From Styela clava (taxonomy: Eukaryota; Chordata; Ascidiacea; Stolidobranchia; Styelidae): a stretch of 64,000 nt of DNA. Both the position numbers and the translations under genes were made by a program. Under the pieces are notes generated by a model. The model did no database searches. It was not told the origin of the DNA and worked only from the letters and a program-made list of their open reading frames with translations. The stretch lies in assembly GCF_964204865.1 (NCBI RefSeq), contig NC_135251.1, positions 16,430,001 to 16,494,000 on the forward strand, given 5' to 3'. Positions 13,026-25,152 of the stretch are shown here, in pieces (within the stretch, counting starts at the first letter, position 1; each line of letters starts with the position of its first letter).

Positions 13026-14940
13026 ATGGCAGCTGCGACAGGACTCAAAGCTATTACAAAAGCTTTTGGCGAATTCAAAGATGTGGCTGTGAATTCCGCA
13101 ATCGCAGGTGTAACAATAGCCCTAGAAGAAATTTTGAACCGAACTATTTACTATTGTCCATGTGTCGAACCATCAGAAGTAGCAGGATGTAATACTTCAT
13201 CGAATAGTATAGCTTCGAAGCGACAATGTACACCGATGACAAACTATGCCTATGGATTAGCCTACATGATTGTGCCTTGCTTAATTTTGTTTTTCTTTAT
13301 GGCGGCATCGACTCCTAGGCTTTGGAAACTTTGGACAGGAATATGTACTAAAAGCCCGGCTGCAAGAAGTCGCAAAGAGAAAATAACTTGGACTTTGGCA
13401 GAAACCTTTGGACGTTCATTAATTGCCCCAGTTAGTTGGGTTTGTTTTGCTCTTATTGATGGCCAATCGTACGCGTGTTCTATGACGCCACTTCCATATG
13501 ACGTGGGGCCCGGTGCCTCATACGAGTCTTGCACAAAGGTAATATTTAATTTTATTATTTTAGGAGAATATTCAGGATGTTTTGGTCAGTGGAAATTTCT
13601 AATAATTACTTGACCGATCTACATAAAAAACATTGATAGATTTTCGTTATACTGAGATATACTGAAAAAATATTCTCGGATATATATACGTCCTAACTAA
13701 AATGAATCAGTTATCAATACATTATGACGTTGAACTTGTCCGGTCAAGTCTCCAAATCACTAGAAGACAGACGTCAACAATTTCCCAATTTATTTCTAAA
13801 ATCAATTGCATTGTCAATGGTCGGAGTGTAATACTTTCAAAATTATGATTATGTAGAAATTAAAATGATATATATATATATCTGAATAGATCCGTGGACA
13901 GATTCAATATTTTGGGACATTTAGAAGACGAGTTGACGATTAAGAGAATGGTGTCCCCAGATTAAAATTTCAAACTTCGACTCTCGATTGAAAGCATGAA
14001 ACCAATTTCTAATTTGCCATTCACAAAAATTTTCTTTTAATTCCAGCCCCTCCCTTTAAGCACTTTCTATATATCTAGGTAGCTCAATCGAAAATACCGT
14101 TCCACTCAGATGCTTATCGCAATAATAGAAGCGTTTCTCAATTATATGGATGGGCTGTGCTGGGAATCACCGTATTCATAGGATTCATAGGTTATGCAAT
14201 ATCTCGTTGTAAATATCCTCTCACATATTATCACGCAAAATACTACGATTACTATCGTCAATATGAAGAAAAAGAGTTTGACCAAGAGATGGAGGCAAAG
14301 GTACTTTATTACATTACTCGAGGTCGCGAGTGATCTGAAACACTATCCACTAGTTCGAGTTGCAAACTCGCTTACTTTTATAAGAATCCGACTCATAATT
14401 CAAATCCAAAAATTTTTCATCGTTCTGATGAATTAGAAGTATATATAAATAACGTGAGAAGACTTTTTGTTTGTTAATTCCCAACTCAAATCTGGAACCG
14501 ATCCAAATTTTGTCGCTAAATTTAAATCAATGCTGCACAAAATTTTGAAACAATGTAACAAACCGAATCCCGAACAAATGGATATTTTATTCAGAACAAC
14601 TAGCACATGGTAACTAGTGGGTCAGTGGCTCGTTAAGTAACGGGTGATTACTGTACATGGCAGATCAGTAACTATTTACTATCAAAATTTGCAATGTTTA
14701 TAATTTGCATATCTTAAGGTATTTGTTTATTTATTTCAGGCACAAAAAGAAGCAGAGAAGAACGTTCTGACATTCATGTCTGAGAATAGAGAAAAGGCAC
14801 TTTGGGATCAGATATCTACGGTGTATTCTTTCCACAGAAATCCAAAAAATGTTGCCTTGTATTCGTACTTACATGAGTTCATTTCAAAAGAGAAAAGCAA
14901 AAAGAATGAATCCGTCTTAGATCCTTCAGTGCCGTCATAA
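13026..14940 (+). CDS. CALHM family channel protein, 3 exons
   Basis: Exons 13026-13538, 14079-14300 and 14740-14940, all joined in phase 0, encode 311 aa, the usual size of a calcium homeostasis modulator protein. These are four-helix plasma-membrane proteins that form large-pore, voltage- and calcium-sensitive channels; this role is from the family. Visible marks are the YYCPC extracellular cysteine pair (about residues 39-43), further loop cysteines, a hydrophobic helix around 75-95 (AYMIVPCLILFFFMAAS), a third helix near 120-140 ending in SWVCFALIDG, and a fourth in exon 2 (YGWAVLGITVFIGFIGYAI). A charged amphipathic C-terminal helix follows (YDYYRQYEEKEFDQEMEAK). The ATG at 13026 (MAAATGLKAITKAFGEFKD) gives the expected short amphipathic N-terminus. 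Which CALHM paralogue it corresponds to is not decidable by eye. Exon 1 also reads on into the intron to an unspliced stop at 13613. Confidence 0.9.
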
Positions 14941-15312
14941 AATCATTGATCTCAGATCAGATCAACAATGTTTTTATGATCATATATTTTATTGTGTGTT
15001 AAATAATACCTGCGACACTGATATACAAAATCTTTGCTGTGAAGATTATTTTCAAGTTTTTAGTTAAACCATAGTTTTGGTTGCATTTTTATATTTTCTA
15101 TTACTCACTCTCATGTTTATGGTGGGTTGTAATAATATAGTGTGTTCAACTCATTTAATACTAACATGTGGCCATCAATTAATATCGACTTTGGCATGCG
15201 ATCCCAGGTTGTGGGATCTTGGTTAGGACTATGAACTGAATTCTGAGAATTCTGATGAGAATGAGTGTATGCGATTGAGATCACGTTGAGCAAGTGAAAT
15301 CGCATACCAAAG
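14941..15312. other. CALHM 3' flank
   Basis: AT-rich sequence after the CALHM stop, including the likely 3' UTR. It holds no other gene and ends at the target-site copy of the large element that follows. Confidence 0.5.
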
Positions 15313-15531
15313 TGGCACCTAGGCTTGCACGTAATTTACGGATTTACGTAATTACGTAATTATTTTGAGTTACGGAAGGGAAGTTACGAATTACGTAAAG
15401 TCGTAATTATTGCATTGAAACGAGCTTTCTTCAAAGCAGTCAATTTCGTCGATTGCGAAAAATGAAAGCTCAACAAGTAGAAGTTAGAGTTCCGGTATTC
15501 GCAGCCGTTTTTCTCTCTTTTACCTTTCTTG

Positions 15532-15705
15532 CTACGTAGGTGAAGGAGGGCATGACGCGTTGCCATTCACTAACCTATTATCAACTTCTCTGGCATCAAT
15601 GACATTAAACAACATGATGCGCAACTCCGGCATTTTTGTCCGAAGATCGTATTCGATAGCACGCTCCAATGCACATACTTGACGAGACGAAAACGAGCGG
15701 ATGTG
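15532..15705 (-). pseudogene. coding-like fragment inside the 5.8-kb element
   Basis: Reading leftwards, the frame includes CALERAIEYDLRTKMPELRI and then MLFNVIDAREVDNRL before a stop. A diverged copy of the same DNA occurs on the + strand at about 19085-19210, where the frame is broken by shifts. The stretch is GC-richer than its surroundings and was probably once coding. I do not recognise the family; a part of the element's own gene or a captured host exon are both possible. Confidence 0.3.
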
Positions 15706-16676
15706 TGCTGCTTTCAAGGCGTAGCACGAATGGTGTTCGTGCCTGCTTTGACAGTTGTTGTCGATTTTAATGATATTTTTGAAAGTTGGGGTAAAAAGAA
15801 ATCGGTAAAAGGTAAGGTGAATACTATTGTTGTATATCACACCCGGGCATCGCACTGTTAAGTACATGTGGGAAAGCCAGCCTTTGTCAAATACTACGAA
15901 GTTATTAATTCAGTACGGTAAGTAGTTGCCCATTTGCCGAAATTACATATTTACTTACTCCTTATGGTTTCAAATAGTTCATGCACCTCCAGTTAGATTT
16001 TTTTAATCAGTGAGGATATATACTCATTGTTGATTGCTGCTCATTGTAACATACTATTACGCATTCACTTTTATTTGCGTATTGAATCAAAGTGTTAACA
16101 AGTTCACCTAACATTTCACTCATACCGGTCTATATTGTATAGTCTGATTTTTCAAGTATTTGGAGCCACGAATGCTTGTAATTTTCTGACTAAACCCTTT
16201 TATTAGTTGGTTTATATACCAAATTCAGTAAAATATTTTTTAAATAAAACATGAGATATTGGATTTATTAGCTTTTCCATTCTGAATCATATAGACTGCT
16301 TTATTTATTCTTAACGAAAATTAATAAATCTCCTCTCTTTCTTCAGATGTGAAAATTGTGGACAAACCTGTCTAAGCATTGTGAGACTCTTGCAGCACAA
16401 GAGGCAATAGCAGAAATAGTAAGTATATCAATCAAGAAATTAAGCCGACATAAAGCAAAACTTTCAACTATTCGTCTAATCTCAATTTCCTATTATTTAT
16501 TCACAGGACATACTTAAAACAGCTTTGGAAATGAGGATTACGGGTACCTCACTGCACCTGTGTTATATTTGGTTCATCAACTTTTGGTAGTACTATAGAA
16601 GAAATTCCGGAAGGGGTATAATCATCATTCATGATAAAATACTATCATATATTTTTTGAACAACTTCAATCTAGAC

Positions 16677-17864
16677 CAGGGATCTCAAACTCGCGGCCCC
16701 AGAGAACTTCCAGTGCGGCCCTCGAACGCTTAACAATAATTGTAATAGTATTTTGGAAGTTTTTTTTTTTATCTAAATGTAATAGATTTTTCAAACCTTC
16801 TAAAGTGAAATTGATTATTCACACAGAAAACAATTTACTGAAAGTAGTTTTGGAATATTAATTTTTTTTGTCCACATTTTGACCCAATTAAGAATACACA
16901 TCAAGCTAGCAAAAGAATACTTGAATAAAACACTTGAGTAATTAAATTAAACGCAAAGTACATAAAGAAGGTGACATTTTCGAATAAAATGGGAGTTGTA
17001 ACATTTCTGCTCTTCACAAAATTCTGAAGCACATTGTTCAATTTGTCATATTTCCATCAATACAATCAAAAAACACAATAAGCTCAGCAGTCAATATGAC
17101 AAATTCGAAGACCAACTTCGAACAGAAAATTTCCATGTGTTTGTATATTAATATAATTATACAACGACTTAGTTACTAAAAATCAATATCAATAATAATT
17201 CAAGCAATCCTATGCCACGCAATGTAGTGCGAAATGTCTTGTCGAAAAAATCTGTCATTTGTTTTTTTACTGATCTATACATGAAATGATAAAAGTAACT
17301 TTTTTGCATTACTGGAATTAATTAAACATTCGTAAAGATCCAGATAAACCCATGATCATGTGGCCTCGTTAGTTAGAGTTGGTACTATAAAATCATTTCA
17401 GACTGGCCTTAGTATGCTGGTGACACAAAAAAGATGCCAAACGCCAGGACAAATGTAATTATTGAAACATTGAGTTTATACTGTAGTATTTTTGTTAATT
17501 TTAGGTTCATATATTTAGATTAAGTTATTTTTAGTGTATGTATTATTCTTTCCTTATTCAAAGCTTGTTCAAAAATGATTTTGATGGTTGTACATAGAAT
17601 TTTACGATTTTTTATAATAAATACTGTAACTTGCAAATGTTGCAATAATAGTGGAATGCAAATATTAATATGTAATTGCATTTGAAATTGAAGAAAATAA
17701 TAAAACTTAATCCAACTGTTTAGTTGCATCACAATATATGTCACAAACTAAAACTATCTTAAAAATATCTTTTAAGTATACATTATCAAAAACTGTTTGC
17801 GGCTCTTTTTACAATTTTCAAAATGCAATGCGGCTCTCGAAAACCCATGAGTTTGACACCACTG
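16677..17864. mobile_element. non-autonomous hAT element nested in the 5.8-kb element
   Basis: Starts CAGGGATCTCAAACTCGCGG and ends GAGTTTGACACCACTG, with subterminal 'GCGGCCC' and 'GCGGCTC' words typical of such elements. The flanks ATCTAGAC and ATCTATTC match at 6 of 8 positions, consistent with an old 8-bp duplication. About 1.19 kb, AT-rich, no transposase frame. Confidence 0.8.
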
Positions 17865-18847
17865 ATCTATTCTAGACGATTCAAGCATTGCTTTGGGAAA
17901 TTATATCACTTCAATTAAATTGAAATAATCTCGCTATATTAAATACAAAATCGTTGCTATCATAAAGCTAAACCAATTCAGCCACTCCAAATATATTGGC
18001 CTTCACAAAGCAATGGAGGCAAAATTGAGAGTTCATGAGCTATGAACATTTGTTCTTTTCTTTGTCTTGAACTTTCCATACTCCACAGCCCCTATTAATT
18101 TTTTTTAATTTTAATTACCATGTGATGGTCATACATATCTTTACTTGTATTTTCTGTCATGATGTATTATCTCAATGTGCCAAACTATTAATTAGTGTGC
18201 ATATTTTGCTTCCAGATGACATAAATGTATTGTCATGTTTATTACCTCAGCTTGGAGTATTGACAAGAAAAAGGTGCCAGTAAATTAGGTAAAAAAATTT
18301 TCAACTCATTGTTATAATCAGAATTCACAATCAATAGGAATTATAAACAGCCAACAATCAGTGAGAATTATATGCGAAATCCCTCAGAATAAATTTGTCT
18401 AAAATCGGAGGAAGGCAAAAAATATAGGTAGTTTCCATCCACACAAGCATTTCAAGAAGACTTGCTCGAGCCAAACTAAATGAGCATCGTCAGGTGATCG
18501 GTAAGGCTGCAAGTTGAATTCAGCCCTGCAACCTCCTGCATAGAAGATTATATTAATTAGTGGGCTATGAGCTAAATTCCTAAATTTAAACAAACCTATC
18601 TACGATGCATTATGTACCAGCAATGTTACCTACGATTAACTGAATATGTAATATGTCTAATAAATTCACCTACAAAAGCAAGTTCGATAGGTGCAAACTT
18701 TGTGTTATGGAATTGTATCGCAGAACAGTTTTGTATGACACCCTCTTTAAATGAAATTTCAATGATTAAGCGCAAACATTAAAATTACTTACTTTGAACT
18801 TTGTCATTATCTGCAAAATGTTCCACACAAATCTTTCCGCTATCGCG

Positions 18848-18959
18848 TTTGTAATCTTCTCTGATAAAAAAAAAACGTCTATGATGTCCAGAATTGCTGC
18901 TGCTTTGTAATCTTCTCTGATAAAAAAAAAACGTCTATGATGTCCAGAATTGCCTGTTA
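18848..18959. repeat. 56-bp tandem duplication
   Basis: Two nearly identical 56-bp units, each containing TTTGTAATCTTCTCTGAT, a run of ten A and ACGTCTATGATGTCCAGAAT, start at 18848 and 18904. The near-identity means either a recent duplication or an assembly artefact. Confidence 0.85.
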
Positions 18960-19199
18960 TTCCAGCTTTCCAAGTAAGCAAAACTTCTTAGATATAGAGA
19001 TTATTTTGTTTCGTTACAGGCGCAAAAAGGCAGGTACTACACGTAAAAAAGACGCCGAGTAGCAAAAGCGAGCGGAAAACGGACGCGAAAGGCGACGAGA
19101 AATATGTGCATTGGAGCGTATCATGAAATACAATGTTTTGCCTGTAGTCTTATGGAGTGACGTCAGAGTTGCCTATCATGTTGTTTAATGTCATTGCTG

Positions 19200-19480
19200 G
19201 CATGGCCAATGTAAATTATTAACGTAGTTAAGGGGGAAGAACTGAGTAGGGCCGTTTGACGCCAACACACCTGGTTTTAACTTCTCCCGTAACTTAACCG
19301 TAGATAAGGGATAGAATTGCGTTGAGACCGATTGACGCCAACACACCTGGTTTCAACTTCTCTCGCATCTAATCTAGCTTGGCCATGGCCAATGTACATA
19401 ATAACCGTAGATAGGGGGAAGAATTGTGTTAAGACCGATGGACGCTAACACGCCCGGTTTCAACTTCTTCGGGTGAAATG
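19200..19480. repeat. three tandem units of about 76-107 bp
   Basis: The words GACGC(C/T)AACAC(A/G)C(C/G)(T/C)GG and CAACTTCT start at 19258, 19334 and 19441. The intervening DNA (CCGTAGATA-like, GGGGGAAGAA) also recurs. The third unit carries an extra ~30 bp with GGCCATGGCCAATGTA, which also occurs at the start of the array. It lies inside the 5.8-kb element. Confidence 0.65.
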
Positions 19481-19739
19481 ACTAATGAACGCAGGAGATC
19501 AATCTTTCAAACATGGTCTATCAAACATTTGTATCCATTTTACTTTTATTTATTATTTACGTGTTCCAGTTTCCCGTTACTTATGGTATATATGTTCCGT
19601 TTCTATTTTATTCTATTTTATAGTCACGCGTTTAAATAGTGGGAATTCCCCACCAAGTGTGGATTAGCAATGCTTAACCATTCTTTATTGTTAATATCAA
19701 CACTTGATATATGAACATGGAATATCATACTGTTTTATT

Positions 19740-20695
19740 TCAGACTTGGGGTATAAACAGGAAAATATCCATAACCTTTCAACACGACGATCTTGTGAAA
19801 TTTAACGAAGAGCTTTCGCGACGAATTGGAACCAAATAAGCGAAAAGAGCGATTGATCACTCGCGCCAATACCTCGCCGTGATAATTAATGTCGCGCTTA
19901 TCAAATAGCAATATGACGACAAAAGAAAGATTGCGTAATGAACCAACGCAACTTCGTCTTCTCGGCATCGGTAAAGCGATTGAGACGGCAGAGAAACAGC
20001 AAAACGACGGATTCCTCGCGGACCGCAAAAAATTTAACTGCTATCATATATAATCAAATATGAGCCAGTGTGTTTATTCTGTGCGAGATCCATTTTCTAT
20101 TACAAAATCTTGATGTTCTGTTAACGGTTTTATCGTTATATATCAGTCCGGATGATGTTATATATCAGTCCGCATGATGTTTTTCACAATTCCTCTCAAT
20201 ATTTCGGCCATATATGATTAACTGTCTTACCAAATGCGCCAACTTATTTTGATTTATCGTCGACTTGAATACCACCGGCACTCGACCAAACTTGTGTCAA
20301 TCTTGGCCGATAAGATCGCCGACTTTAGTTAGCAAATAAATGTCGTGAGTGTAAAATAAATGTCACAAAATGCATTGTTTTGCGATATAACTTTTGTATT
20401 TTCGGAGAAGGCATATCATATAAGTTCGATATTTAAATTATACTCAAATAAATAATATTTGATCTAAATTTATCGCAAATAATGTTATAAACATTCAGTC
20501 CGCGAGATGATTAAATGTAAAATGAAGCATGGTAATCGGAATATCGTCAATAAGTCGACATCAATAATTATTATTATAAAATGCTTAACAAGGCAGTAAT
20601 GTCGGATAATGCAGAAGACGCTGCAAAAACAAGTCTTCGTCGCGAGGAAATCGCAAGTATAATCAAACGAGTGAATACGCTCGTCGTTGGTTAAT
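19740..20695 (+). pseudogene. coding-like islands inside the 5.8-kb element
   Basis: Three GC-richer + strand stretches read as hydrophilic protein. At about 19741-19838 the frame follows an acceptor-like TTTCAG and contains INRKISITFQHDDLVKFNEE. At 19912-20052 an ATG frame contains LRLLGIGKAIETAEKQQ. At about 20598-20695 an ATG frame contains MSDNAEDAAKTSLRREEIAS. Each ends in a stop after 30-50 codons, and I could not link them with confidence. They may be exons of the element's former gene. No domain is recognised. Confidence 0.3.
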
Positions 20696-21119
20696 CAATT
20701 AGAAACCCGTAATTTTTATTCAGTATTAAGGTGGTTTTAAAAAACTATCGTTTCCATAAATATCTGTATACCAGTTTCGGTAATGATAAAATAAAATTGA
20801 TCGCATAAAAATGGGACGGTTAATTTGCGAAGGTGATAAAGGAAAACCAAAGCTAACACAAAAGATAAAAATCAGAATAACATTTATTTGAATTCACTCC
20901 TTGATAGTTGTCTTTAACATCTGTCGACGGCGTGTAGTACTGCCAAGAATATGAAAACCCAACTTCAATGTCCCATTCGGAAAAGAAGTGGATTCAATTG
21001 GTTGTTATGATAGGTTTAAATGCGTGGAAAAATATCGCAATTACGGGGTCATTACGTAATTGATTTTGCCGTAATTACGGAATTGATTTTTGTCAATTAC
21101 GTGCAAGCCACTGGCACCA

Positions 21120-21767
21120 ATTGATTTTGTAATTTCCATGCCGTATGTTTGTGTGGGCTCCATTTATGGAACTATATAGCAGGCAATGATGAGAAAAATT
21201 CGCTTATATATATATAACATATAGTATGAGAATGATTTTCAACAAGACTCATTTAAACGAGTTAAAGTTTTCACCATTGCTCATTCGATCTCTCCATCGG
21301 GATTGGTGGAAGTCCCCACCGGAGATCTGTTTCTTAGACTTAGATGCTTAAGTAATAATTGAAAAAAAACCTTCACATTAGAGGCTTACAGGTTTTTGAA
21401 GCGCCTCATTGAAATCCCATTCTAATTTGAATGTTTTGTTTATGGAGAATAAAACGTTAATTTGTGAGGAAGCAACATAGACATTAAGCATTATAGGATA
21501 TCAAATACAGGATTGACCGACGTTCAGTAATTGTCTCGATAACTTAATTTTTTGACGTATACTAGCGTCCTGGCCTATAGCATCTAACACATTCCATAAG
21601 CGGGCAGTGCGGCTCTCAATGTGTGAACTATACGAATTTATTCGTCCTCAGCAAATTTTTCAATTCATGTACGAGACAACCCCTAATTTCTCCCGCAGAT
21701 CGGAACCCAACAGATCGCAAACCCCGAACTTTTACCGAACAGATCGGCAACTAAGCAATGGTAAACA
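21120..21767. other. between transposons, no gene seen
   Basis: AT-rich spacer between the 5.8-kb element and the next hAT element. The open frame near 21607-21963 (+) crosses into that hAT element, so it is not a real gene. Confidence 0.5.
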
Positions 21768-21775
21768 ATCTAGGC

Positions 21776-22417
21776 CAGGGGTGGGCAACCTTTTTCGGCT
21801 CGCGTGCCGAAATCGGCTAAATTTAACGACAAAATTCTTCCGCGTGCCGACTAAAATTAAAAACAACGCTTTGCTACTCTCAAAGCATAAATACACAATA
21901 TTAAACCTTTTAAAAATGTACAGACAGATTCACTATTCGGGAAAATATCAGTCCGACAAATAAATTTGATTACTTTTTTATTCTATATCTGCTGCTGCAT
22001 TATTGCTGATAAAGATTTTACATTGGGTCTATATTTCGTAACTTCCAAAGAAATACAGCTACTATTGGTTTCATATTTCAAGCTACTCCTATGACAAAAC
22101 TTATAAAAGTTCCTGAGAACAGAGATTTACAAGCATATGTAGATGAAAACTGGAGAGTAAGGCTGTTGCAAAGTTTTTACGTCATAATACATTTCTTTGT
22201 AGCCATATGTCACGAAATAACAAAGAGAGTTTAAACTTCAAATAAATAACGGATTTTTAACAAACGATAATGAACACCTAGTTTCATCAGATAATTCAGA
22301 GTCTAGAAACATCTCATTTAAAGAAGAATGATCTCGTTTCCGAGGCCTCGCTCGCGTGCCGAACAAATGGGCTCGCGTGCCAAGTTTGGCACGCATGCCA
22401 GGGGTTGCCCACCCCTG
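21776..22417. mobile_element. non-autonomous hAT element, perfect 8-bp duplication
   Basis: Begins CAGGGGTGGGCAACCTTTTT and ends GGTTGCCCACCCCTG, with GCTCGCGTGCC words at both ends. The 8-bp word ATCTAGGC flanks it exactly (21768-21775 and 22418-22425). It is 642 bp with no transposase. Confidence 0.95.
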
Positions 22418-22781
22418 ATCTAGGCTATAATATATGAATCGGGATTCATTTTGCAATCAGGATATGAAGAAGAATTTGACGCAATACTTGAAATGTCCAT
22501 GCTTTTTAATTGGTTGTTCCGTTGAAATATGGACGTTTCCCCAATCCTTGGTAAATTCTCCCTTATCTTCACCATTGCAAAAATTTTGACGCTCATTTTG
22601 AGAGTATTTTGGAATGTTGGCGCTTACAAAAAGGCTTACATGTTCAAAATTGTCAAGGATCGTTTTGGTATTTTTGTTGTTGTTCTTGTTGTTATTTTTT
22701 GTCATCATTACAAAATCGCATTTCTCTTTGAATGCTGGACCAATTGCTTTGAAATTTTCAGTGATTAAGGATTGATTTTTT

Positions 22782-22890
22782 GGTACTCCTGAAGTATGCG
22801 CACCAAGATGTTGCACAACCTGAACCCGCCCTGGTACACAACCTGAGTTCAGGTTGTGCGCCATCTTGGTGCGCATACTTTAGGAGGTCC
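22782..22890. mobile_element. MITE family A, 109 bp, perfect duplication
   Basis: Inverted ends contain GAAGTATGCGCACCAAGATG and its near-perfect reverse complement. Both sides are flanked by GATTTTTT (22774-22781 and 22891-22898), an 8-bp target duplication. This copy fixes the ends of the family as GG(T/A)... on both sides. Confidence 0.9.
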
Positions 22891-22899
22891 GATTTTTTT

Positions 22900-23460
22900 C
22901 CAGAAAGCTATTAGTTTTATTTTTTCAATATTGGACACGGAGTGGACCTATGGATCGTTTTACTTTTTTTTTACACCTAGTGGAAAACTTGAAGTCGCTT
23001 TTATGCTGGCACTCTTCTTCTTGTTCTTTACGTGCTCATCGAACGTCGGTGATGTGTAACGAAATTCTTGCTTTGCTAGGATAACGGGGAATGGCGAACA
23101 GTGCCGTAGATACCGGTAGCGTCAAAAGTAAGGACCGCTTCTCTCTGATTGCCGTGTCCATATATTTGAGCATCGCTCTCTTGTTGAAAAATATCAATCC
23201 ACGCGCGGCTTACAAGTACTGATAGCTAATTCTATGCTAGTCCATCGCACGGTTTGCGGGATCAATTTTTGATTGTTGCAACTAAACTGAAGGTCCTCGG
23301 AAGACATATTGACAATTAAGTTATTTGTTGTCCGAAATACAGGACTTGTCTGAGCTGTTGCACCAATTCCAATTGTTACGTCATTGTTGACTTATTGGAG
23401 ATTGTAACGGGCATAAACAAGGAAATCAATGCTCGGGGGAACATCCATTTATTGCTATAT
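22900..23460. mobile_element. degraded copy of the 28.4-kb hAT family
   Basis: Several short blocks align in order with the interior of the hAT element at 28356-29164: AATTTTTGATT...GCAA(C/T)TAA, ATTGTTACGTCA, and (G/A)GTGCTCGGGG/AATGCTCGGGGGAAC. The ends are lost. The + strand frame at 22856-23059 crosses the MITE boundary and is not credible as a gene. Confidence 0.45.
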
Positions 23461-23499
23461 TCAGCTGTTGTGGTATGATTCTACAGCAGCGAAGGAAAT

Positions 23500-24183
23500 C
23501 ACAATGTGATTCCGGGATATTTGCACCCGCGTACATTTAAACCCACAGACATTTGCACTCGGGTTTATTTGCACCCATGGACATTTGCACCCACAGACAT
23601 TTACGCCCACGTACATTTGTACCCACGCACAACTGCATCCGCGGACATTTGTACCCATGACATTTTTACGCATATGCATTCGTCGCATAAACGCACCGAA
23701 CCCATAGTCATGTTCGCGAATAACCGTGTTTTAAACAATTACAAATTAATAATCTTCAATTACCAATTATAAATAAATATTCGAAATGATGACGGATTAC
23801 AAATTTTAAGTAGCCTGTATACTTGTGAGGGTCGTTACATGTTTACTGTAATTACGAGTTATAATCCTATCGCACTTTTGTCGGCCATTTTCTGTCGATG
23901 AAATAACGCAAACGTAGTCGAATGTACGGTGGTTAGTAGACGATGGAGAAAAAAACTGGTCGTACATAAATTGGTCAGTGTTAAACCAATTGTACAAGAC
24001 AAGAGAGGGGGGCTTAGAGAAAGAAGAATATATAAGAAGAAAAAAAACGAGAAACGACAATGTTCATGAATGCAAATGTAAGCGGATGCAATTGTACGCG
24101 GGAGCACATGTACGCGGGTGCAAATGTACTTGGTGCGTATGTACATGGGTTCAAATGTCCGTGGGTGCAAAGATAATGGAACC
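23500..24183. mobile_element. family B element with 18-20-bp minisatellite arms
   Basis: The left arm (23510-23665) is a run of about eight units like CATTTGCACCCACGGA. The right arm (24065-24183) holds the same unit reversed (GGTGCAAATGTCCGTG) and ends in ATAATGGAACC. The central part (about 23770-23960) matches, in reverse, the centre of a copy at 33.63-34.15 kb. The end word is shared with two short copies at 48313-48476 and 50682-50884. No transposase. Left boundary approximate. Confidence 0.65.
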
Positions 24184-25144
24184 GATTTTTTGATTAGACT
24201 TAAATCGAAGAGAAGCGCGTTTATGTCGTAGTAGTTTATATCGGTGAGATTATTCACACATGGTTTGCTACTGGTTCTATCAGAAACCAACGAGTCATGT
24301 TAATTTTCGTTTTGACGTCATCTTGTTAACCTCTTTTGCATTCTTTTGTTTCCGGTAGGTTACCATCAGCTTTCTTAAGATATAGTAGTATTACTATTTT
24401 CCCTTTGCAGCCCAACATTTCGAATTTGTTAAAAAAAAGTCTTCAAAGTAGAATTTTCCAGGTAATTAAATTGTTTCAGTAGATAGTTATTTGCTATCTT
24501 GTGTTTTGTTATTTGCCACAAGTGTATTTTGAAAACCTTAGCACGCGTCCTCATTTGAGTTGTGCATCCCTGGTATAGAATGCCCATGATGGAGGGGGAA
24601 CGTATACTTTATTTACTAGTTAGAGCACAGGTTTTAATTCTAATAGATTCGAAAGTTACAACTAAGTTAGTGCAAAGCAAGCGCATAGTAATATATATCA
24701 AAAATAACACTAATGCTCTAAAAGCTTCCAGTGCCCCAATTCCAACCGACGTAATTTCAGGCCGTGATTTTTGAAAAATCGTTATTGTCATAACCCTATT
24801 TAATATATATATAATTGTTTCGAAGTGGAAACACAGCACCAAGTTCTGTTTGAAATAACTGCAGTGAAAAATGTGATATACCAAGTCAAACCGAAGCAAC
24901 TGATAAAGATGCAAGTGAATTCTCACAACTAAATACTGGACAAATCAGAAACTTGCTGTTTTGAATTGTATCTGTGACAATGATACGTTTAATGACAAAA
25001 TGCCGAATACCGTTTAAACTAAAGCGTCCCAACAATCTCTTTAACTCTATTGTAACGCTACATTGATATTTTGCGAACTTAATGAAATCGACAGGTGTTA
25101 GTTTGCATTGTAAAGCAAAGTATTGGTTTGGTCCACAAGTACAT
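24184..25144. other. no gene seen; a stray hAT-like end
   Basis: AT-rich. At about 24547-24573 the sequence TTGAGTTGTGCATCCCTG looks like the right end of a hAT element whose left end I could not find. The minus-strand frames at 24609-24926 and 24886-25224 (about 105-112 codons) overlap each other and lack domains, so they are taken as chance. Confidence 0.45.
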
Positions 25145-25152
25145 GACAGTAG

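Larger units (their letters stand above)
15321..21111. mobile_element. 5.8-kb DNA transposon with inverted ends, hAT-like
   Basis: The left end reads AGGCTTGCACGTAATT and the right end is the reverse complement of GTGGCTTGCACGTAATT. Both arms continue into ACGTAATTACG-rich subterminal DNA. The flanks are TGGCACCT (15313-15320) and TGGCACCA (21112-21119), an 8-bp target duplication with one mismatch, as for hAT elements. Inside are a second hAT insertion (16677-17864), tandem repeats, an internal inverted duplication (about 15580-15690 against 19085-19210) and GC-rich islands that look coding. No intact transposase is visible, so the class assignment is inference. Confidence 0.65.

Noticed and set aside
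15679-15861. 60-codon + frame
   Set aside because: Opposite-strand shadow of a GC-rich transposon fragment that reads better on the minus strand.
22457-22876. 139-codon minus-strand frame
   Set aside because: About 35 codons are the MITE palindrome and the rest is AT-rich with an Asn/Lys run; no domain or splice context.
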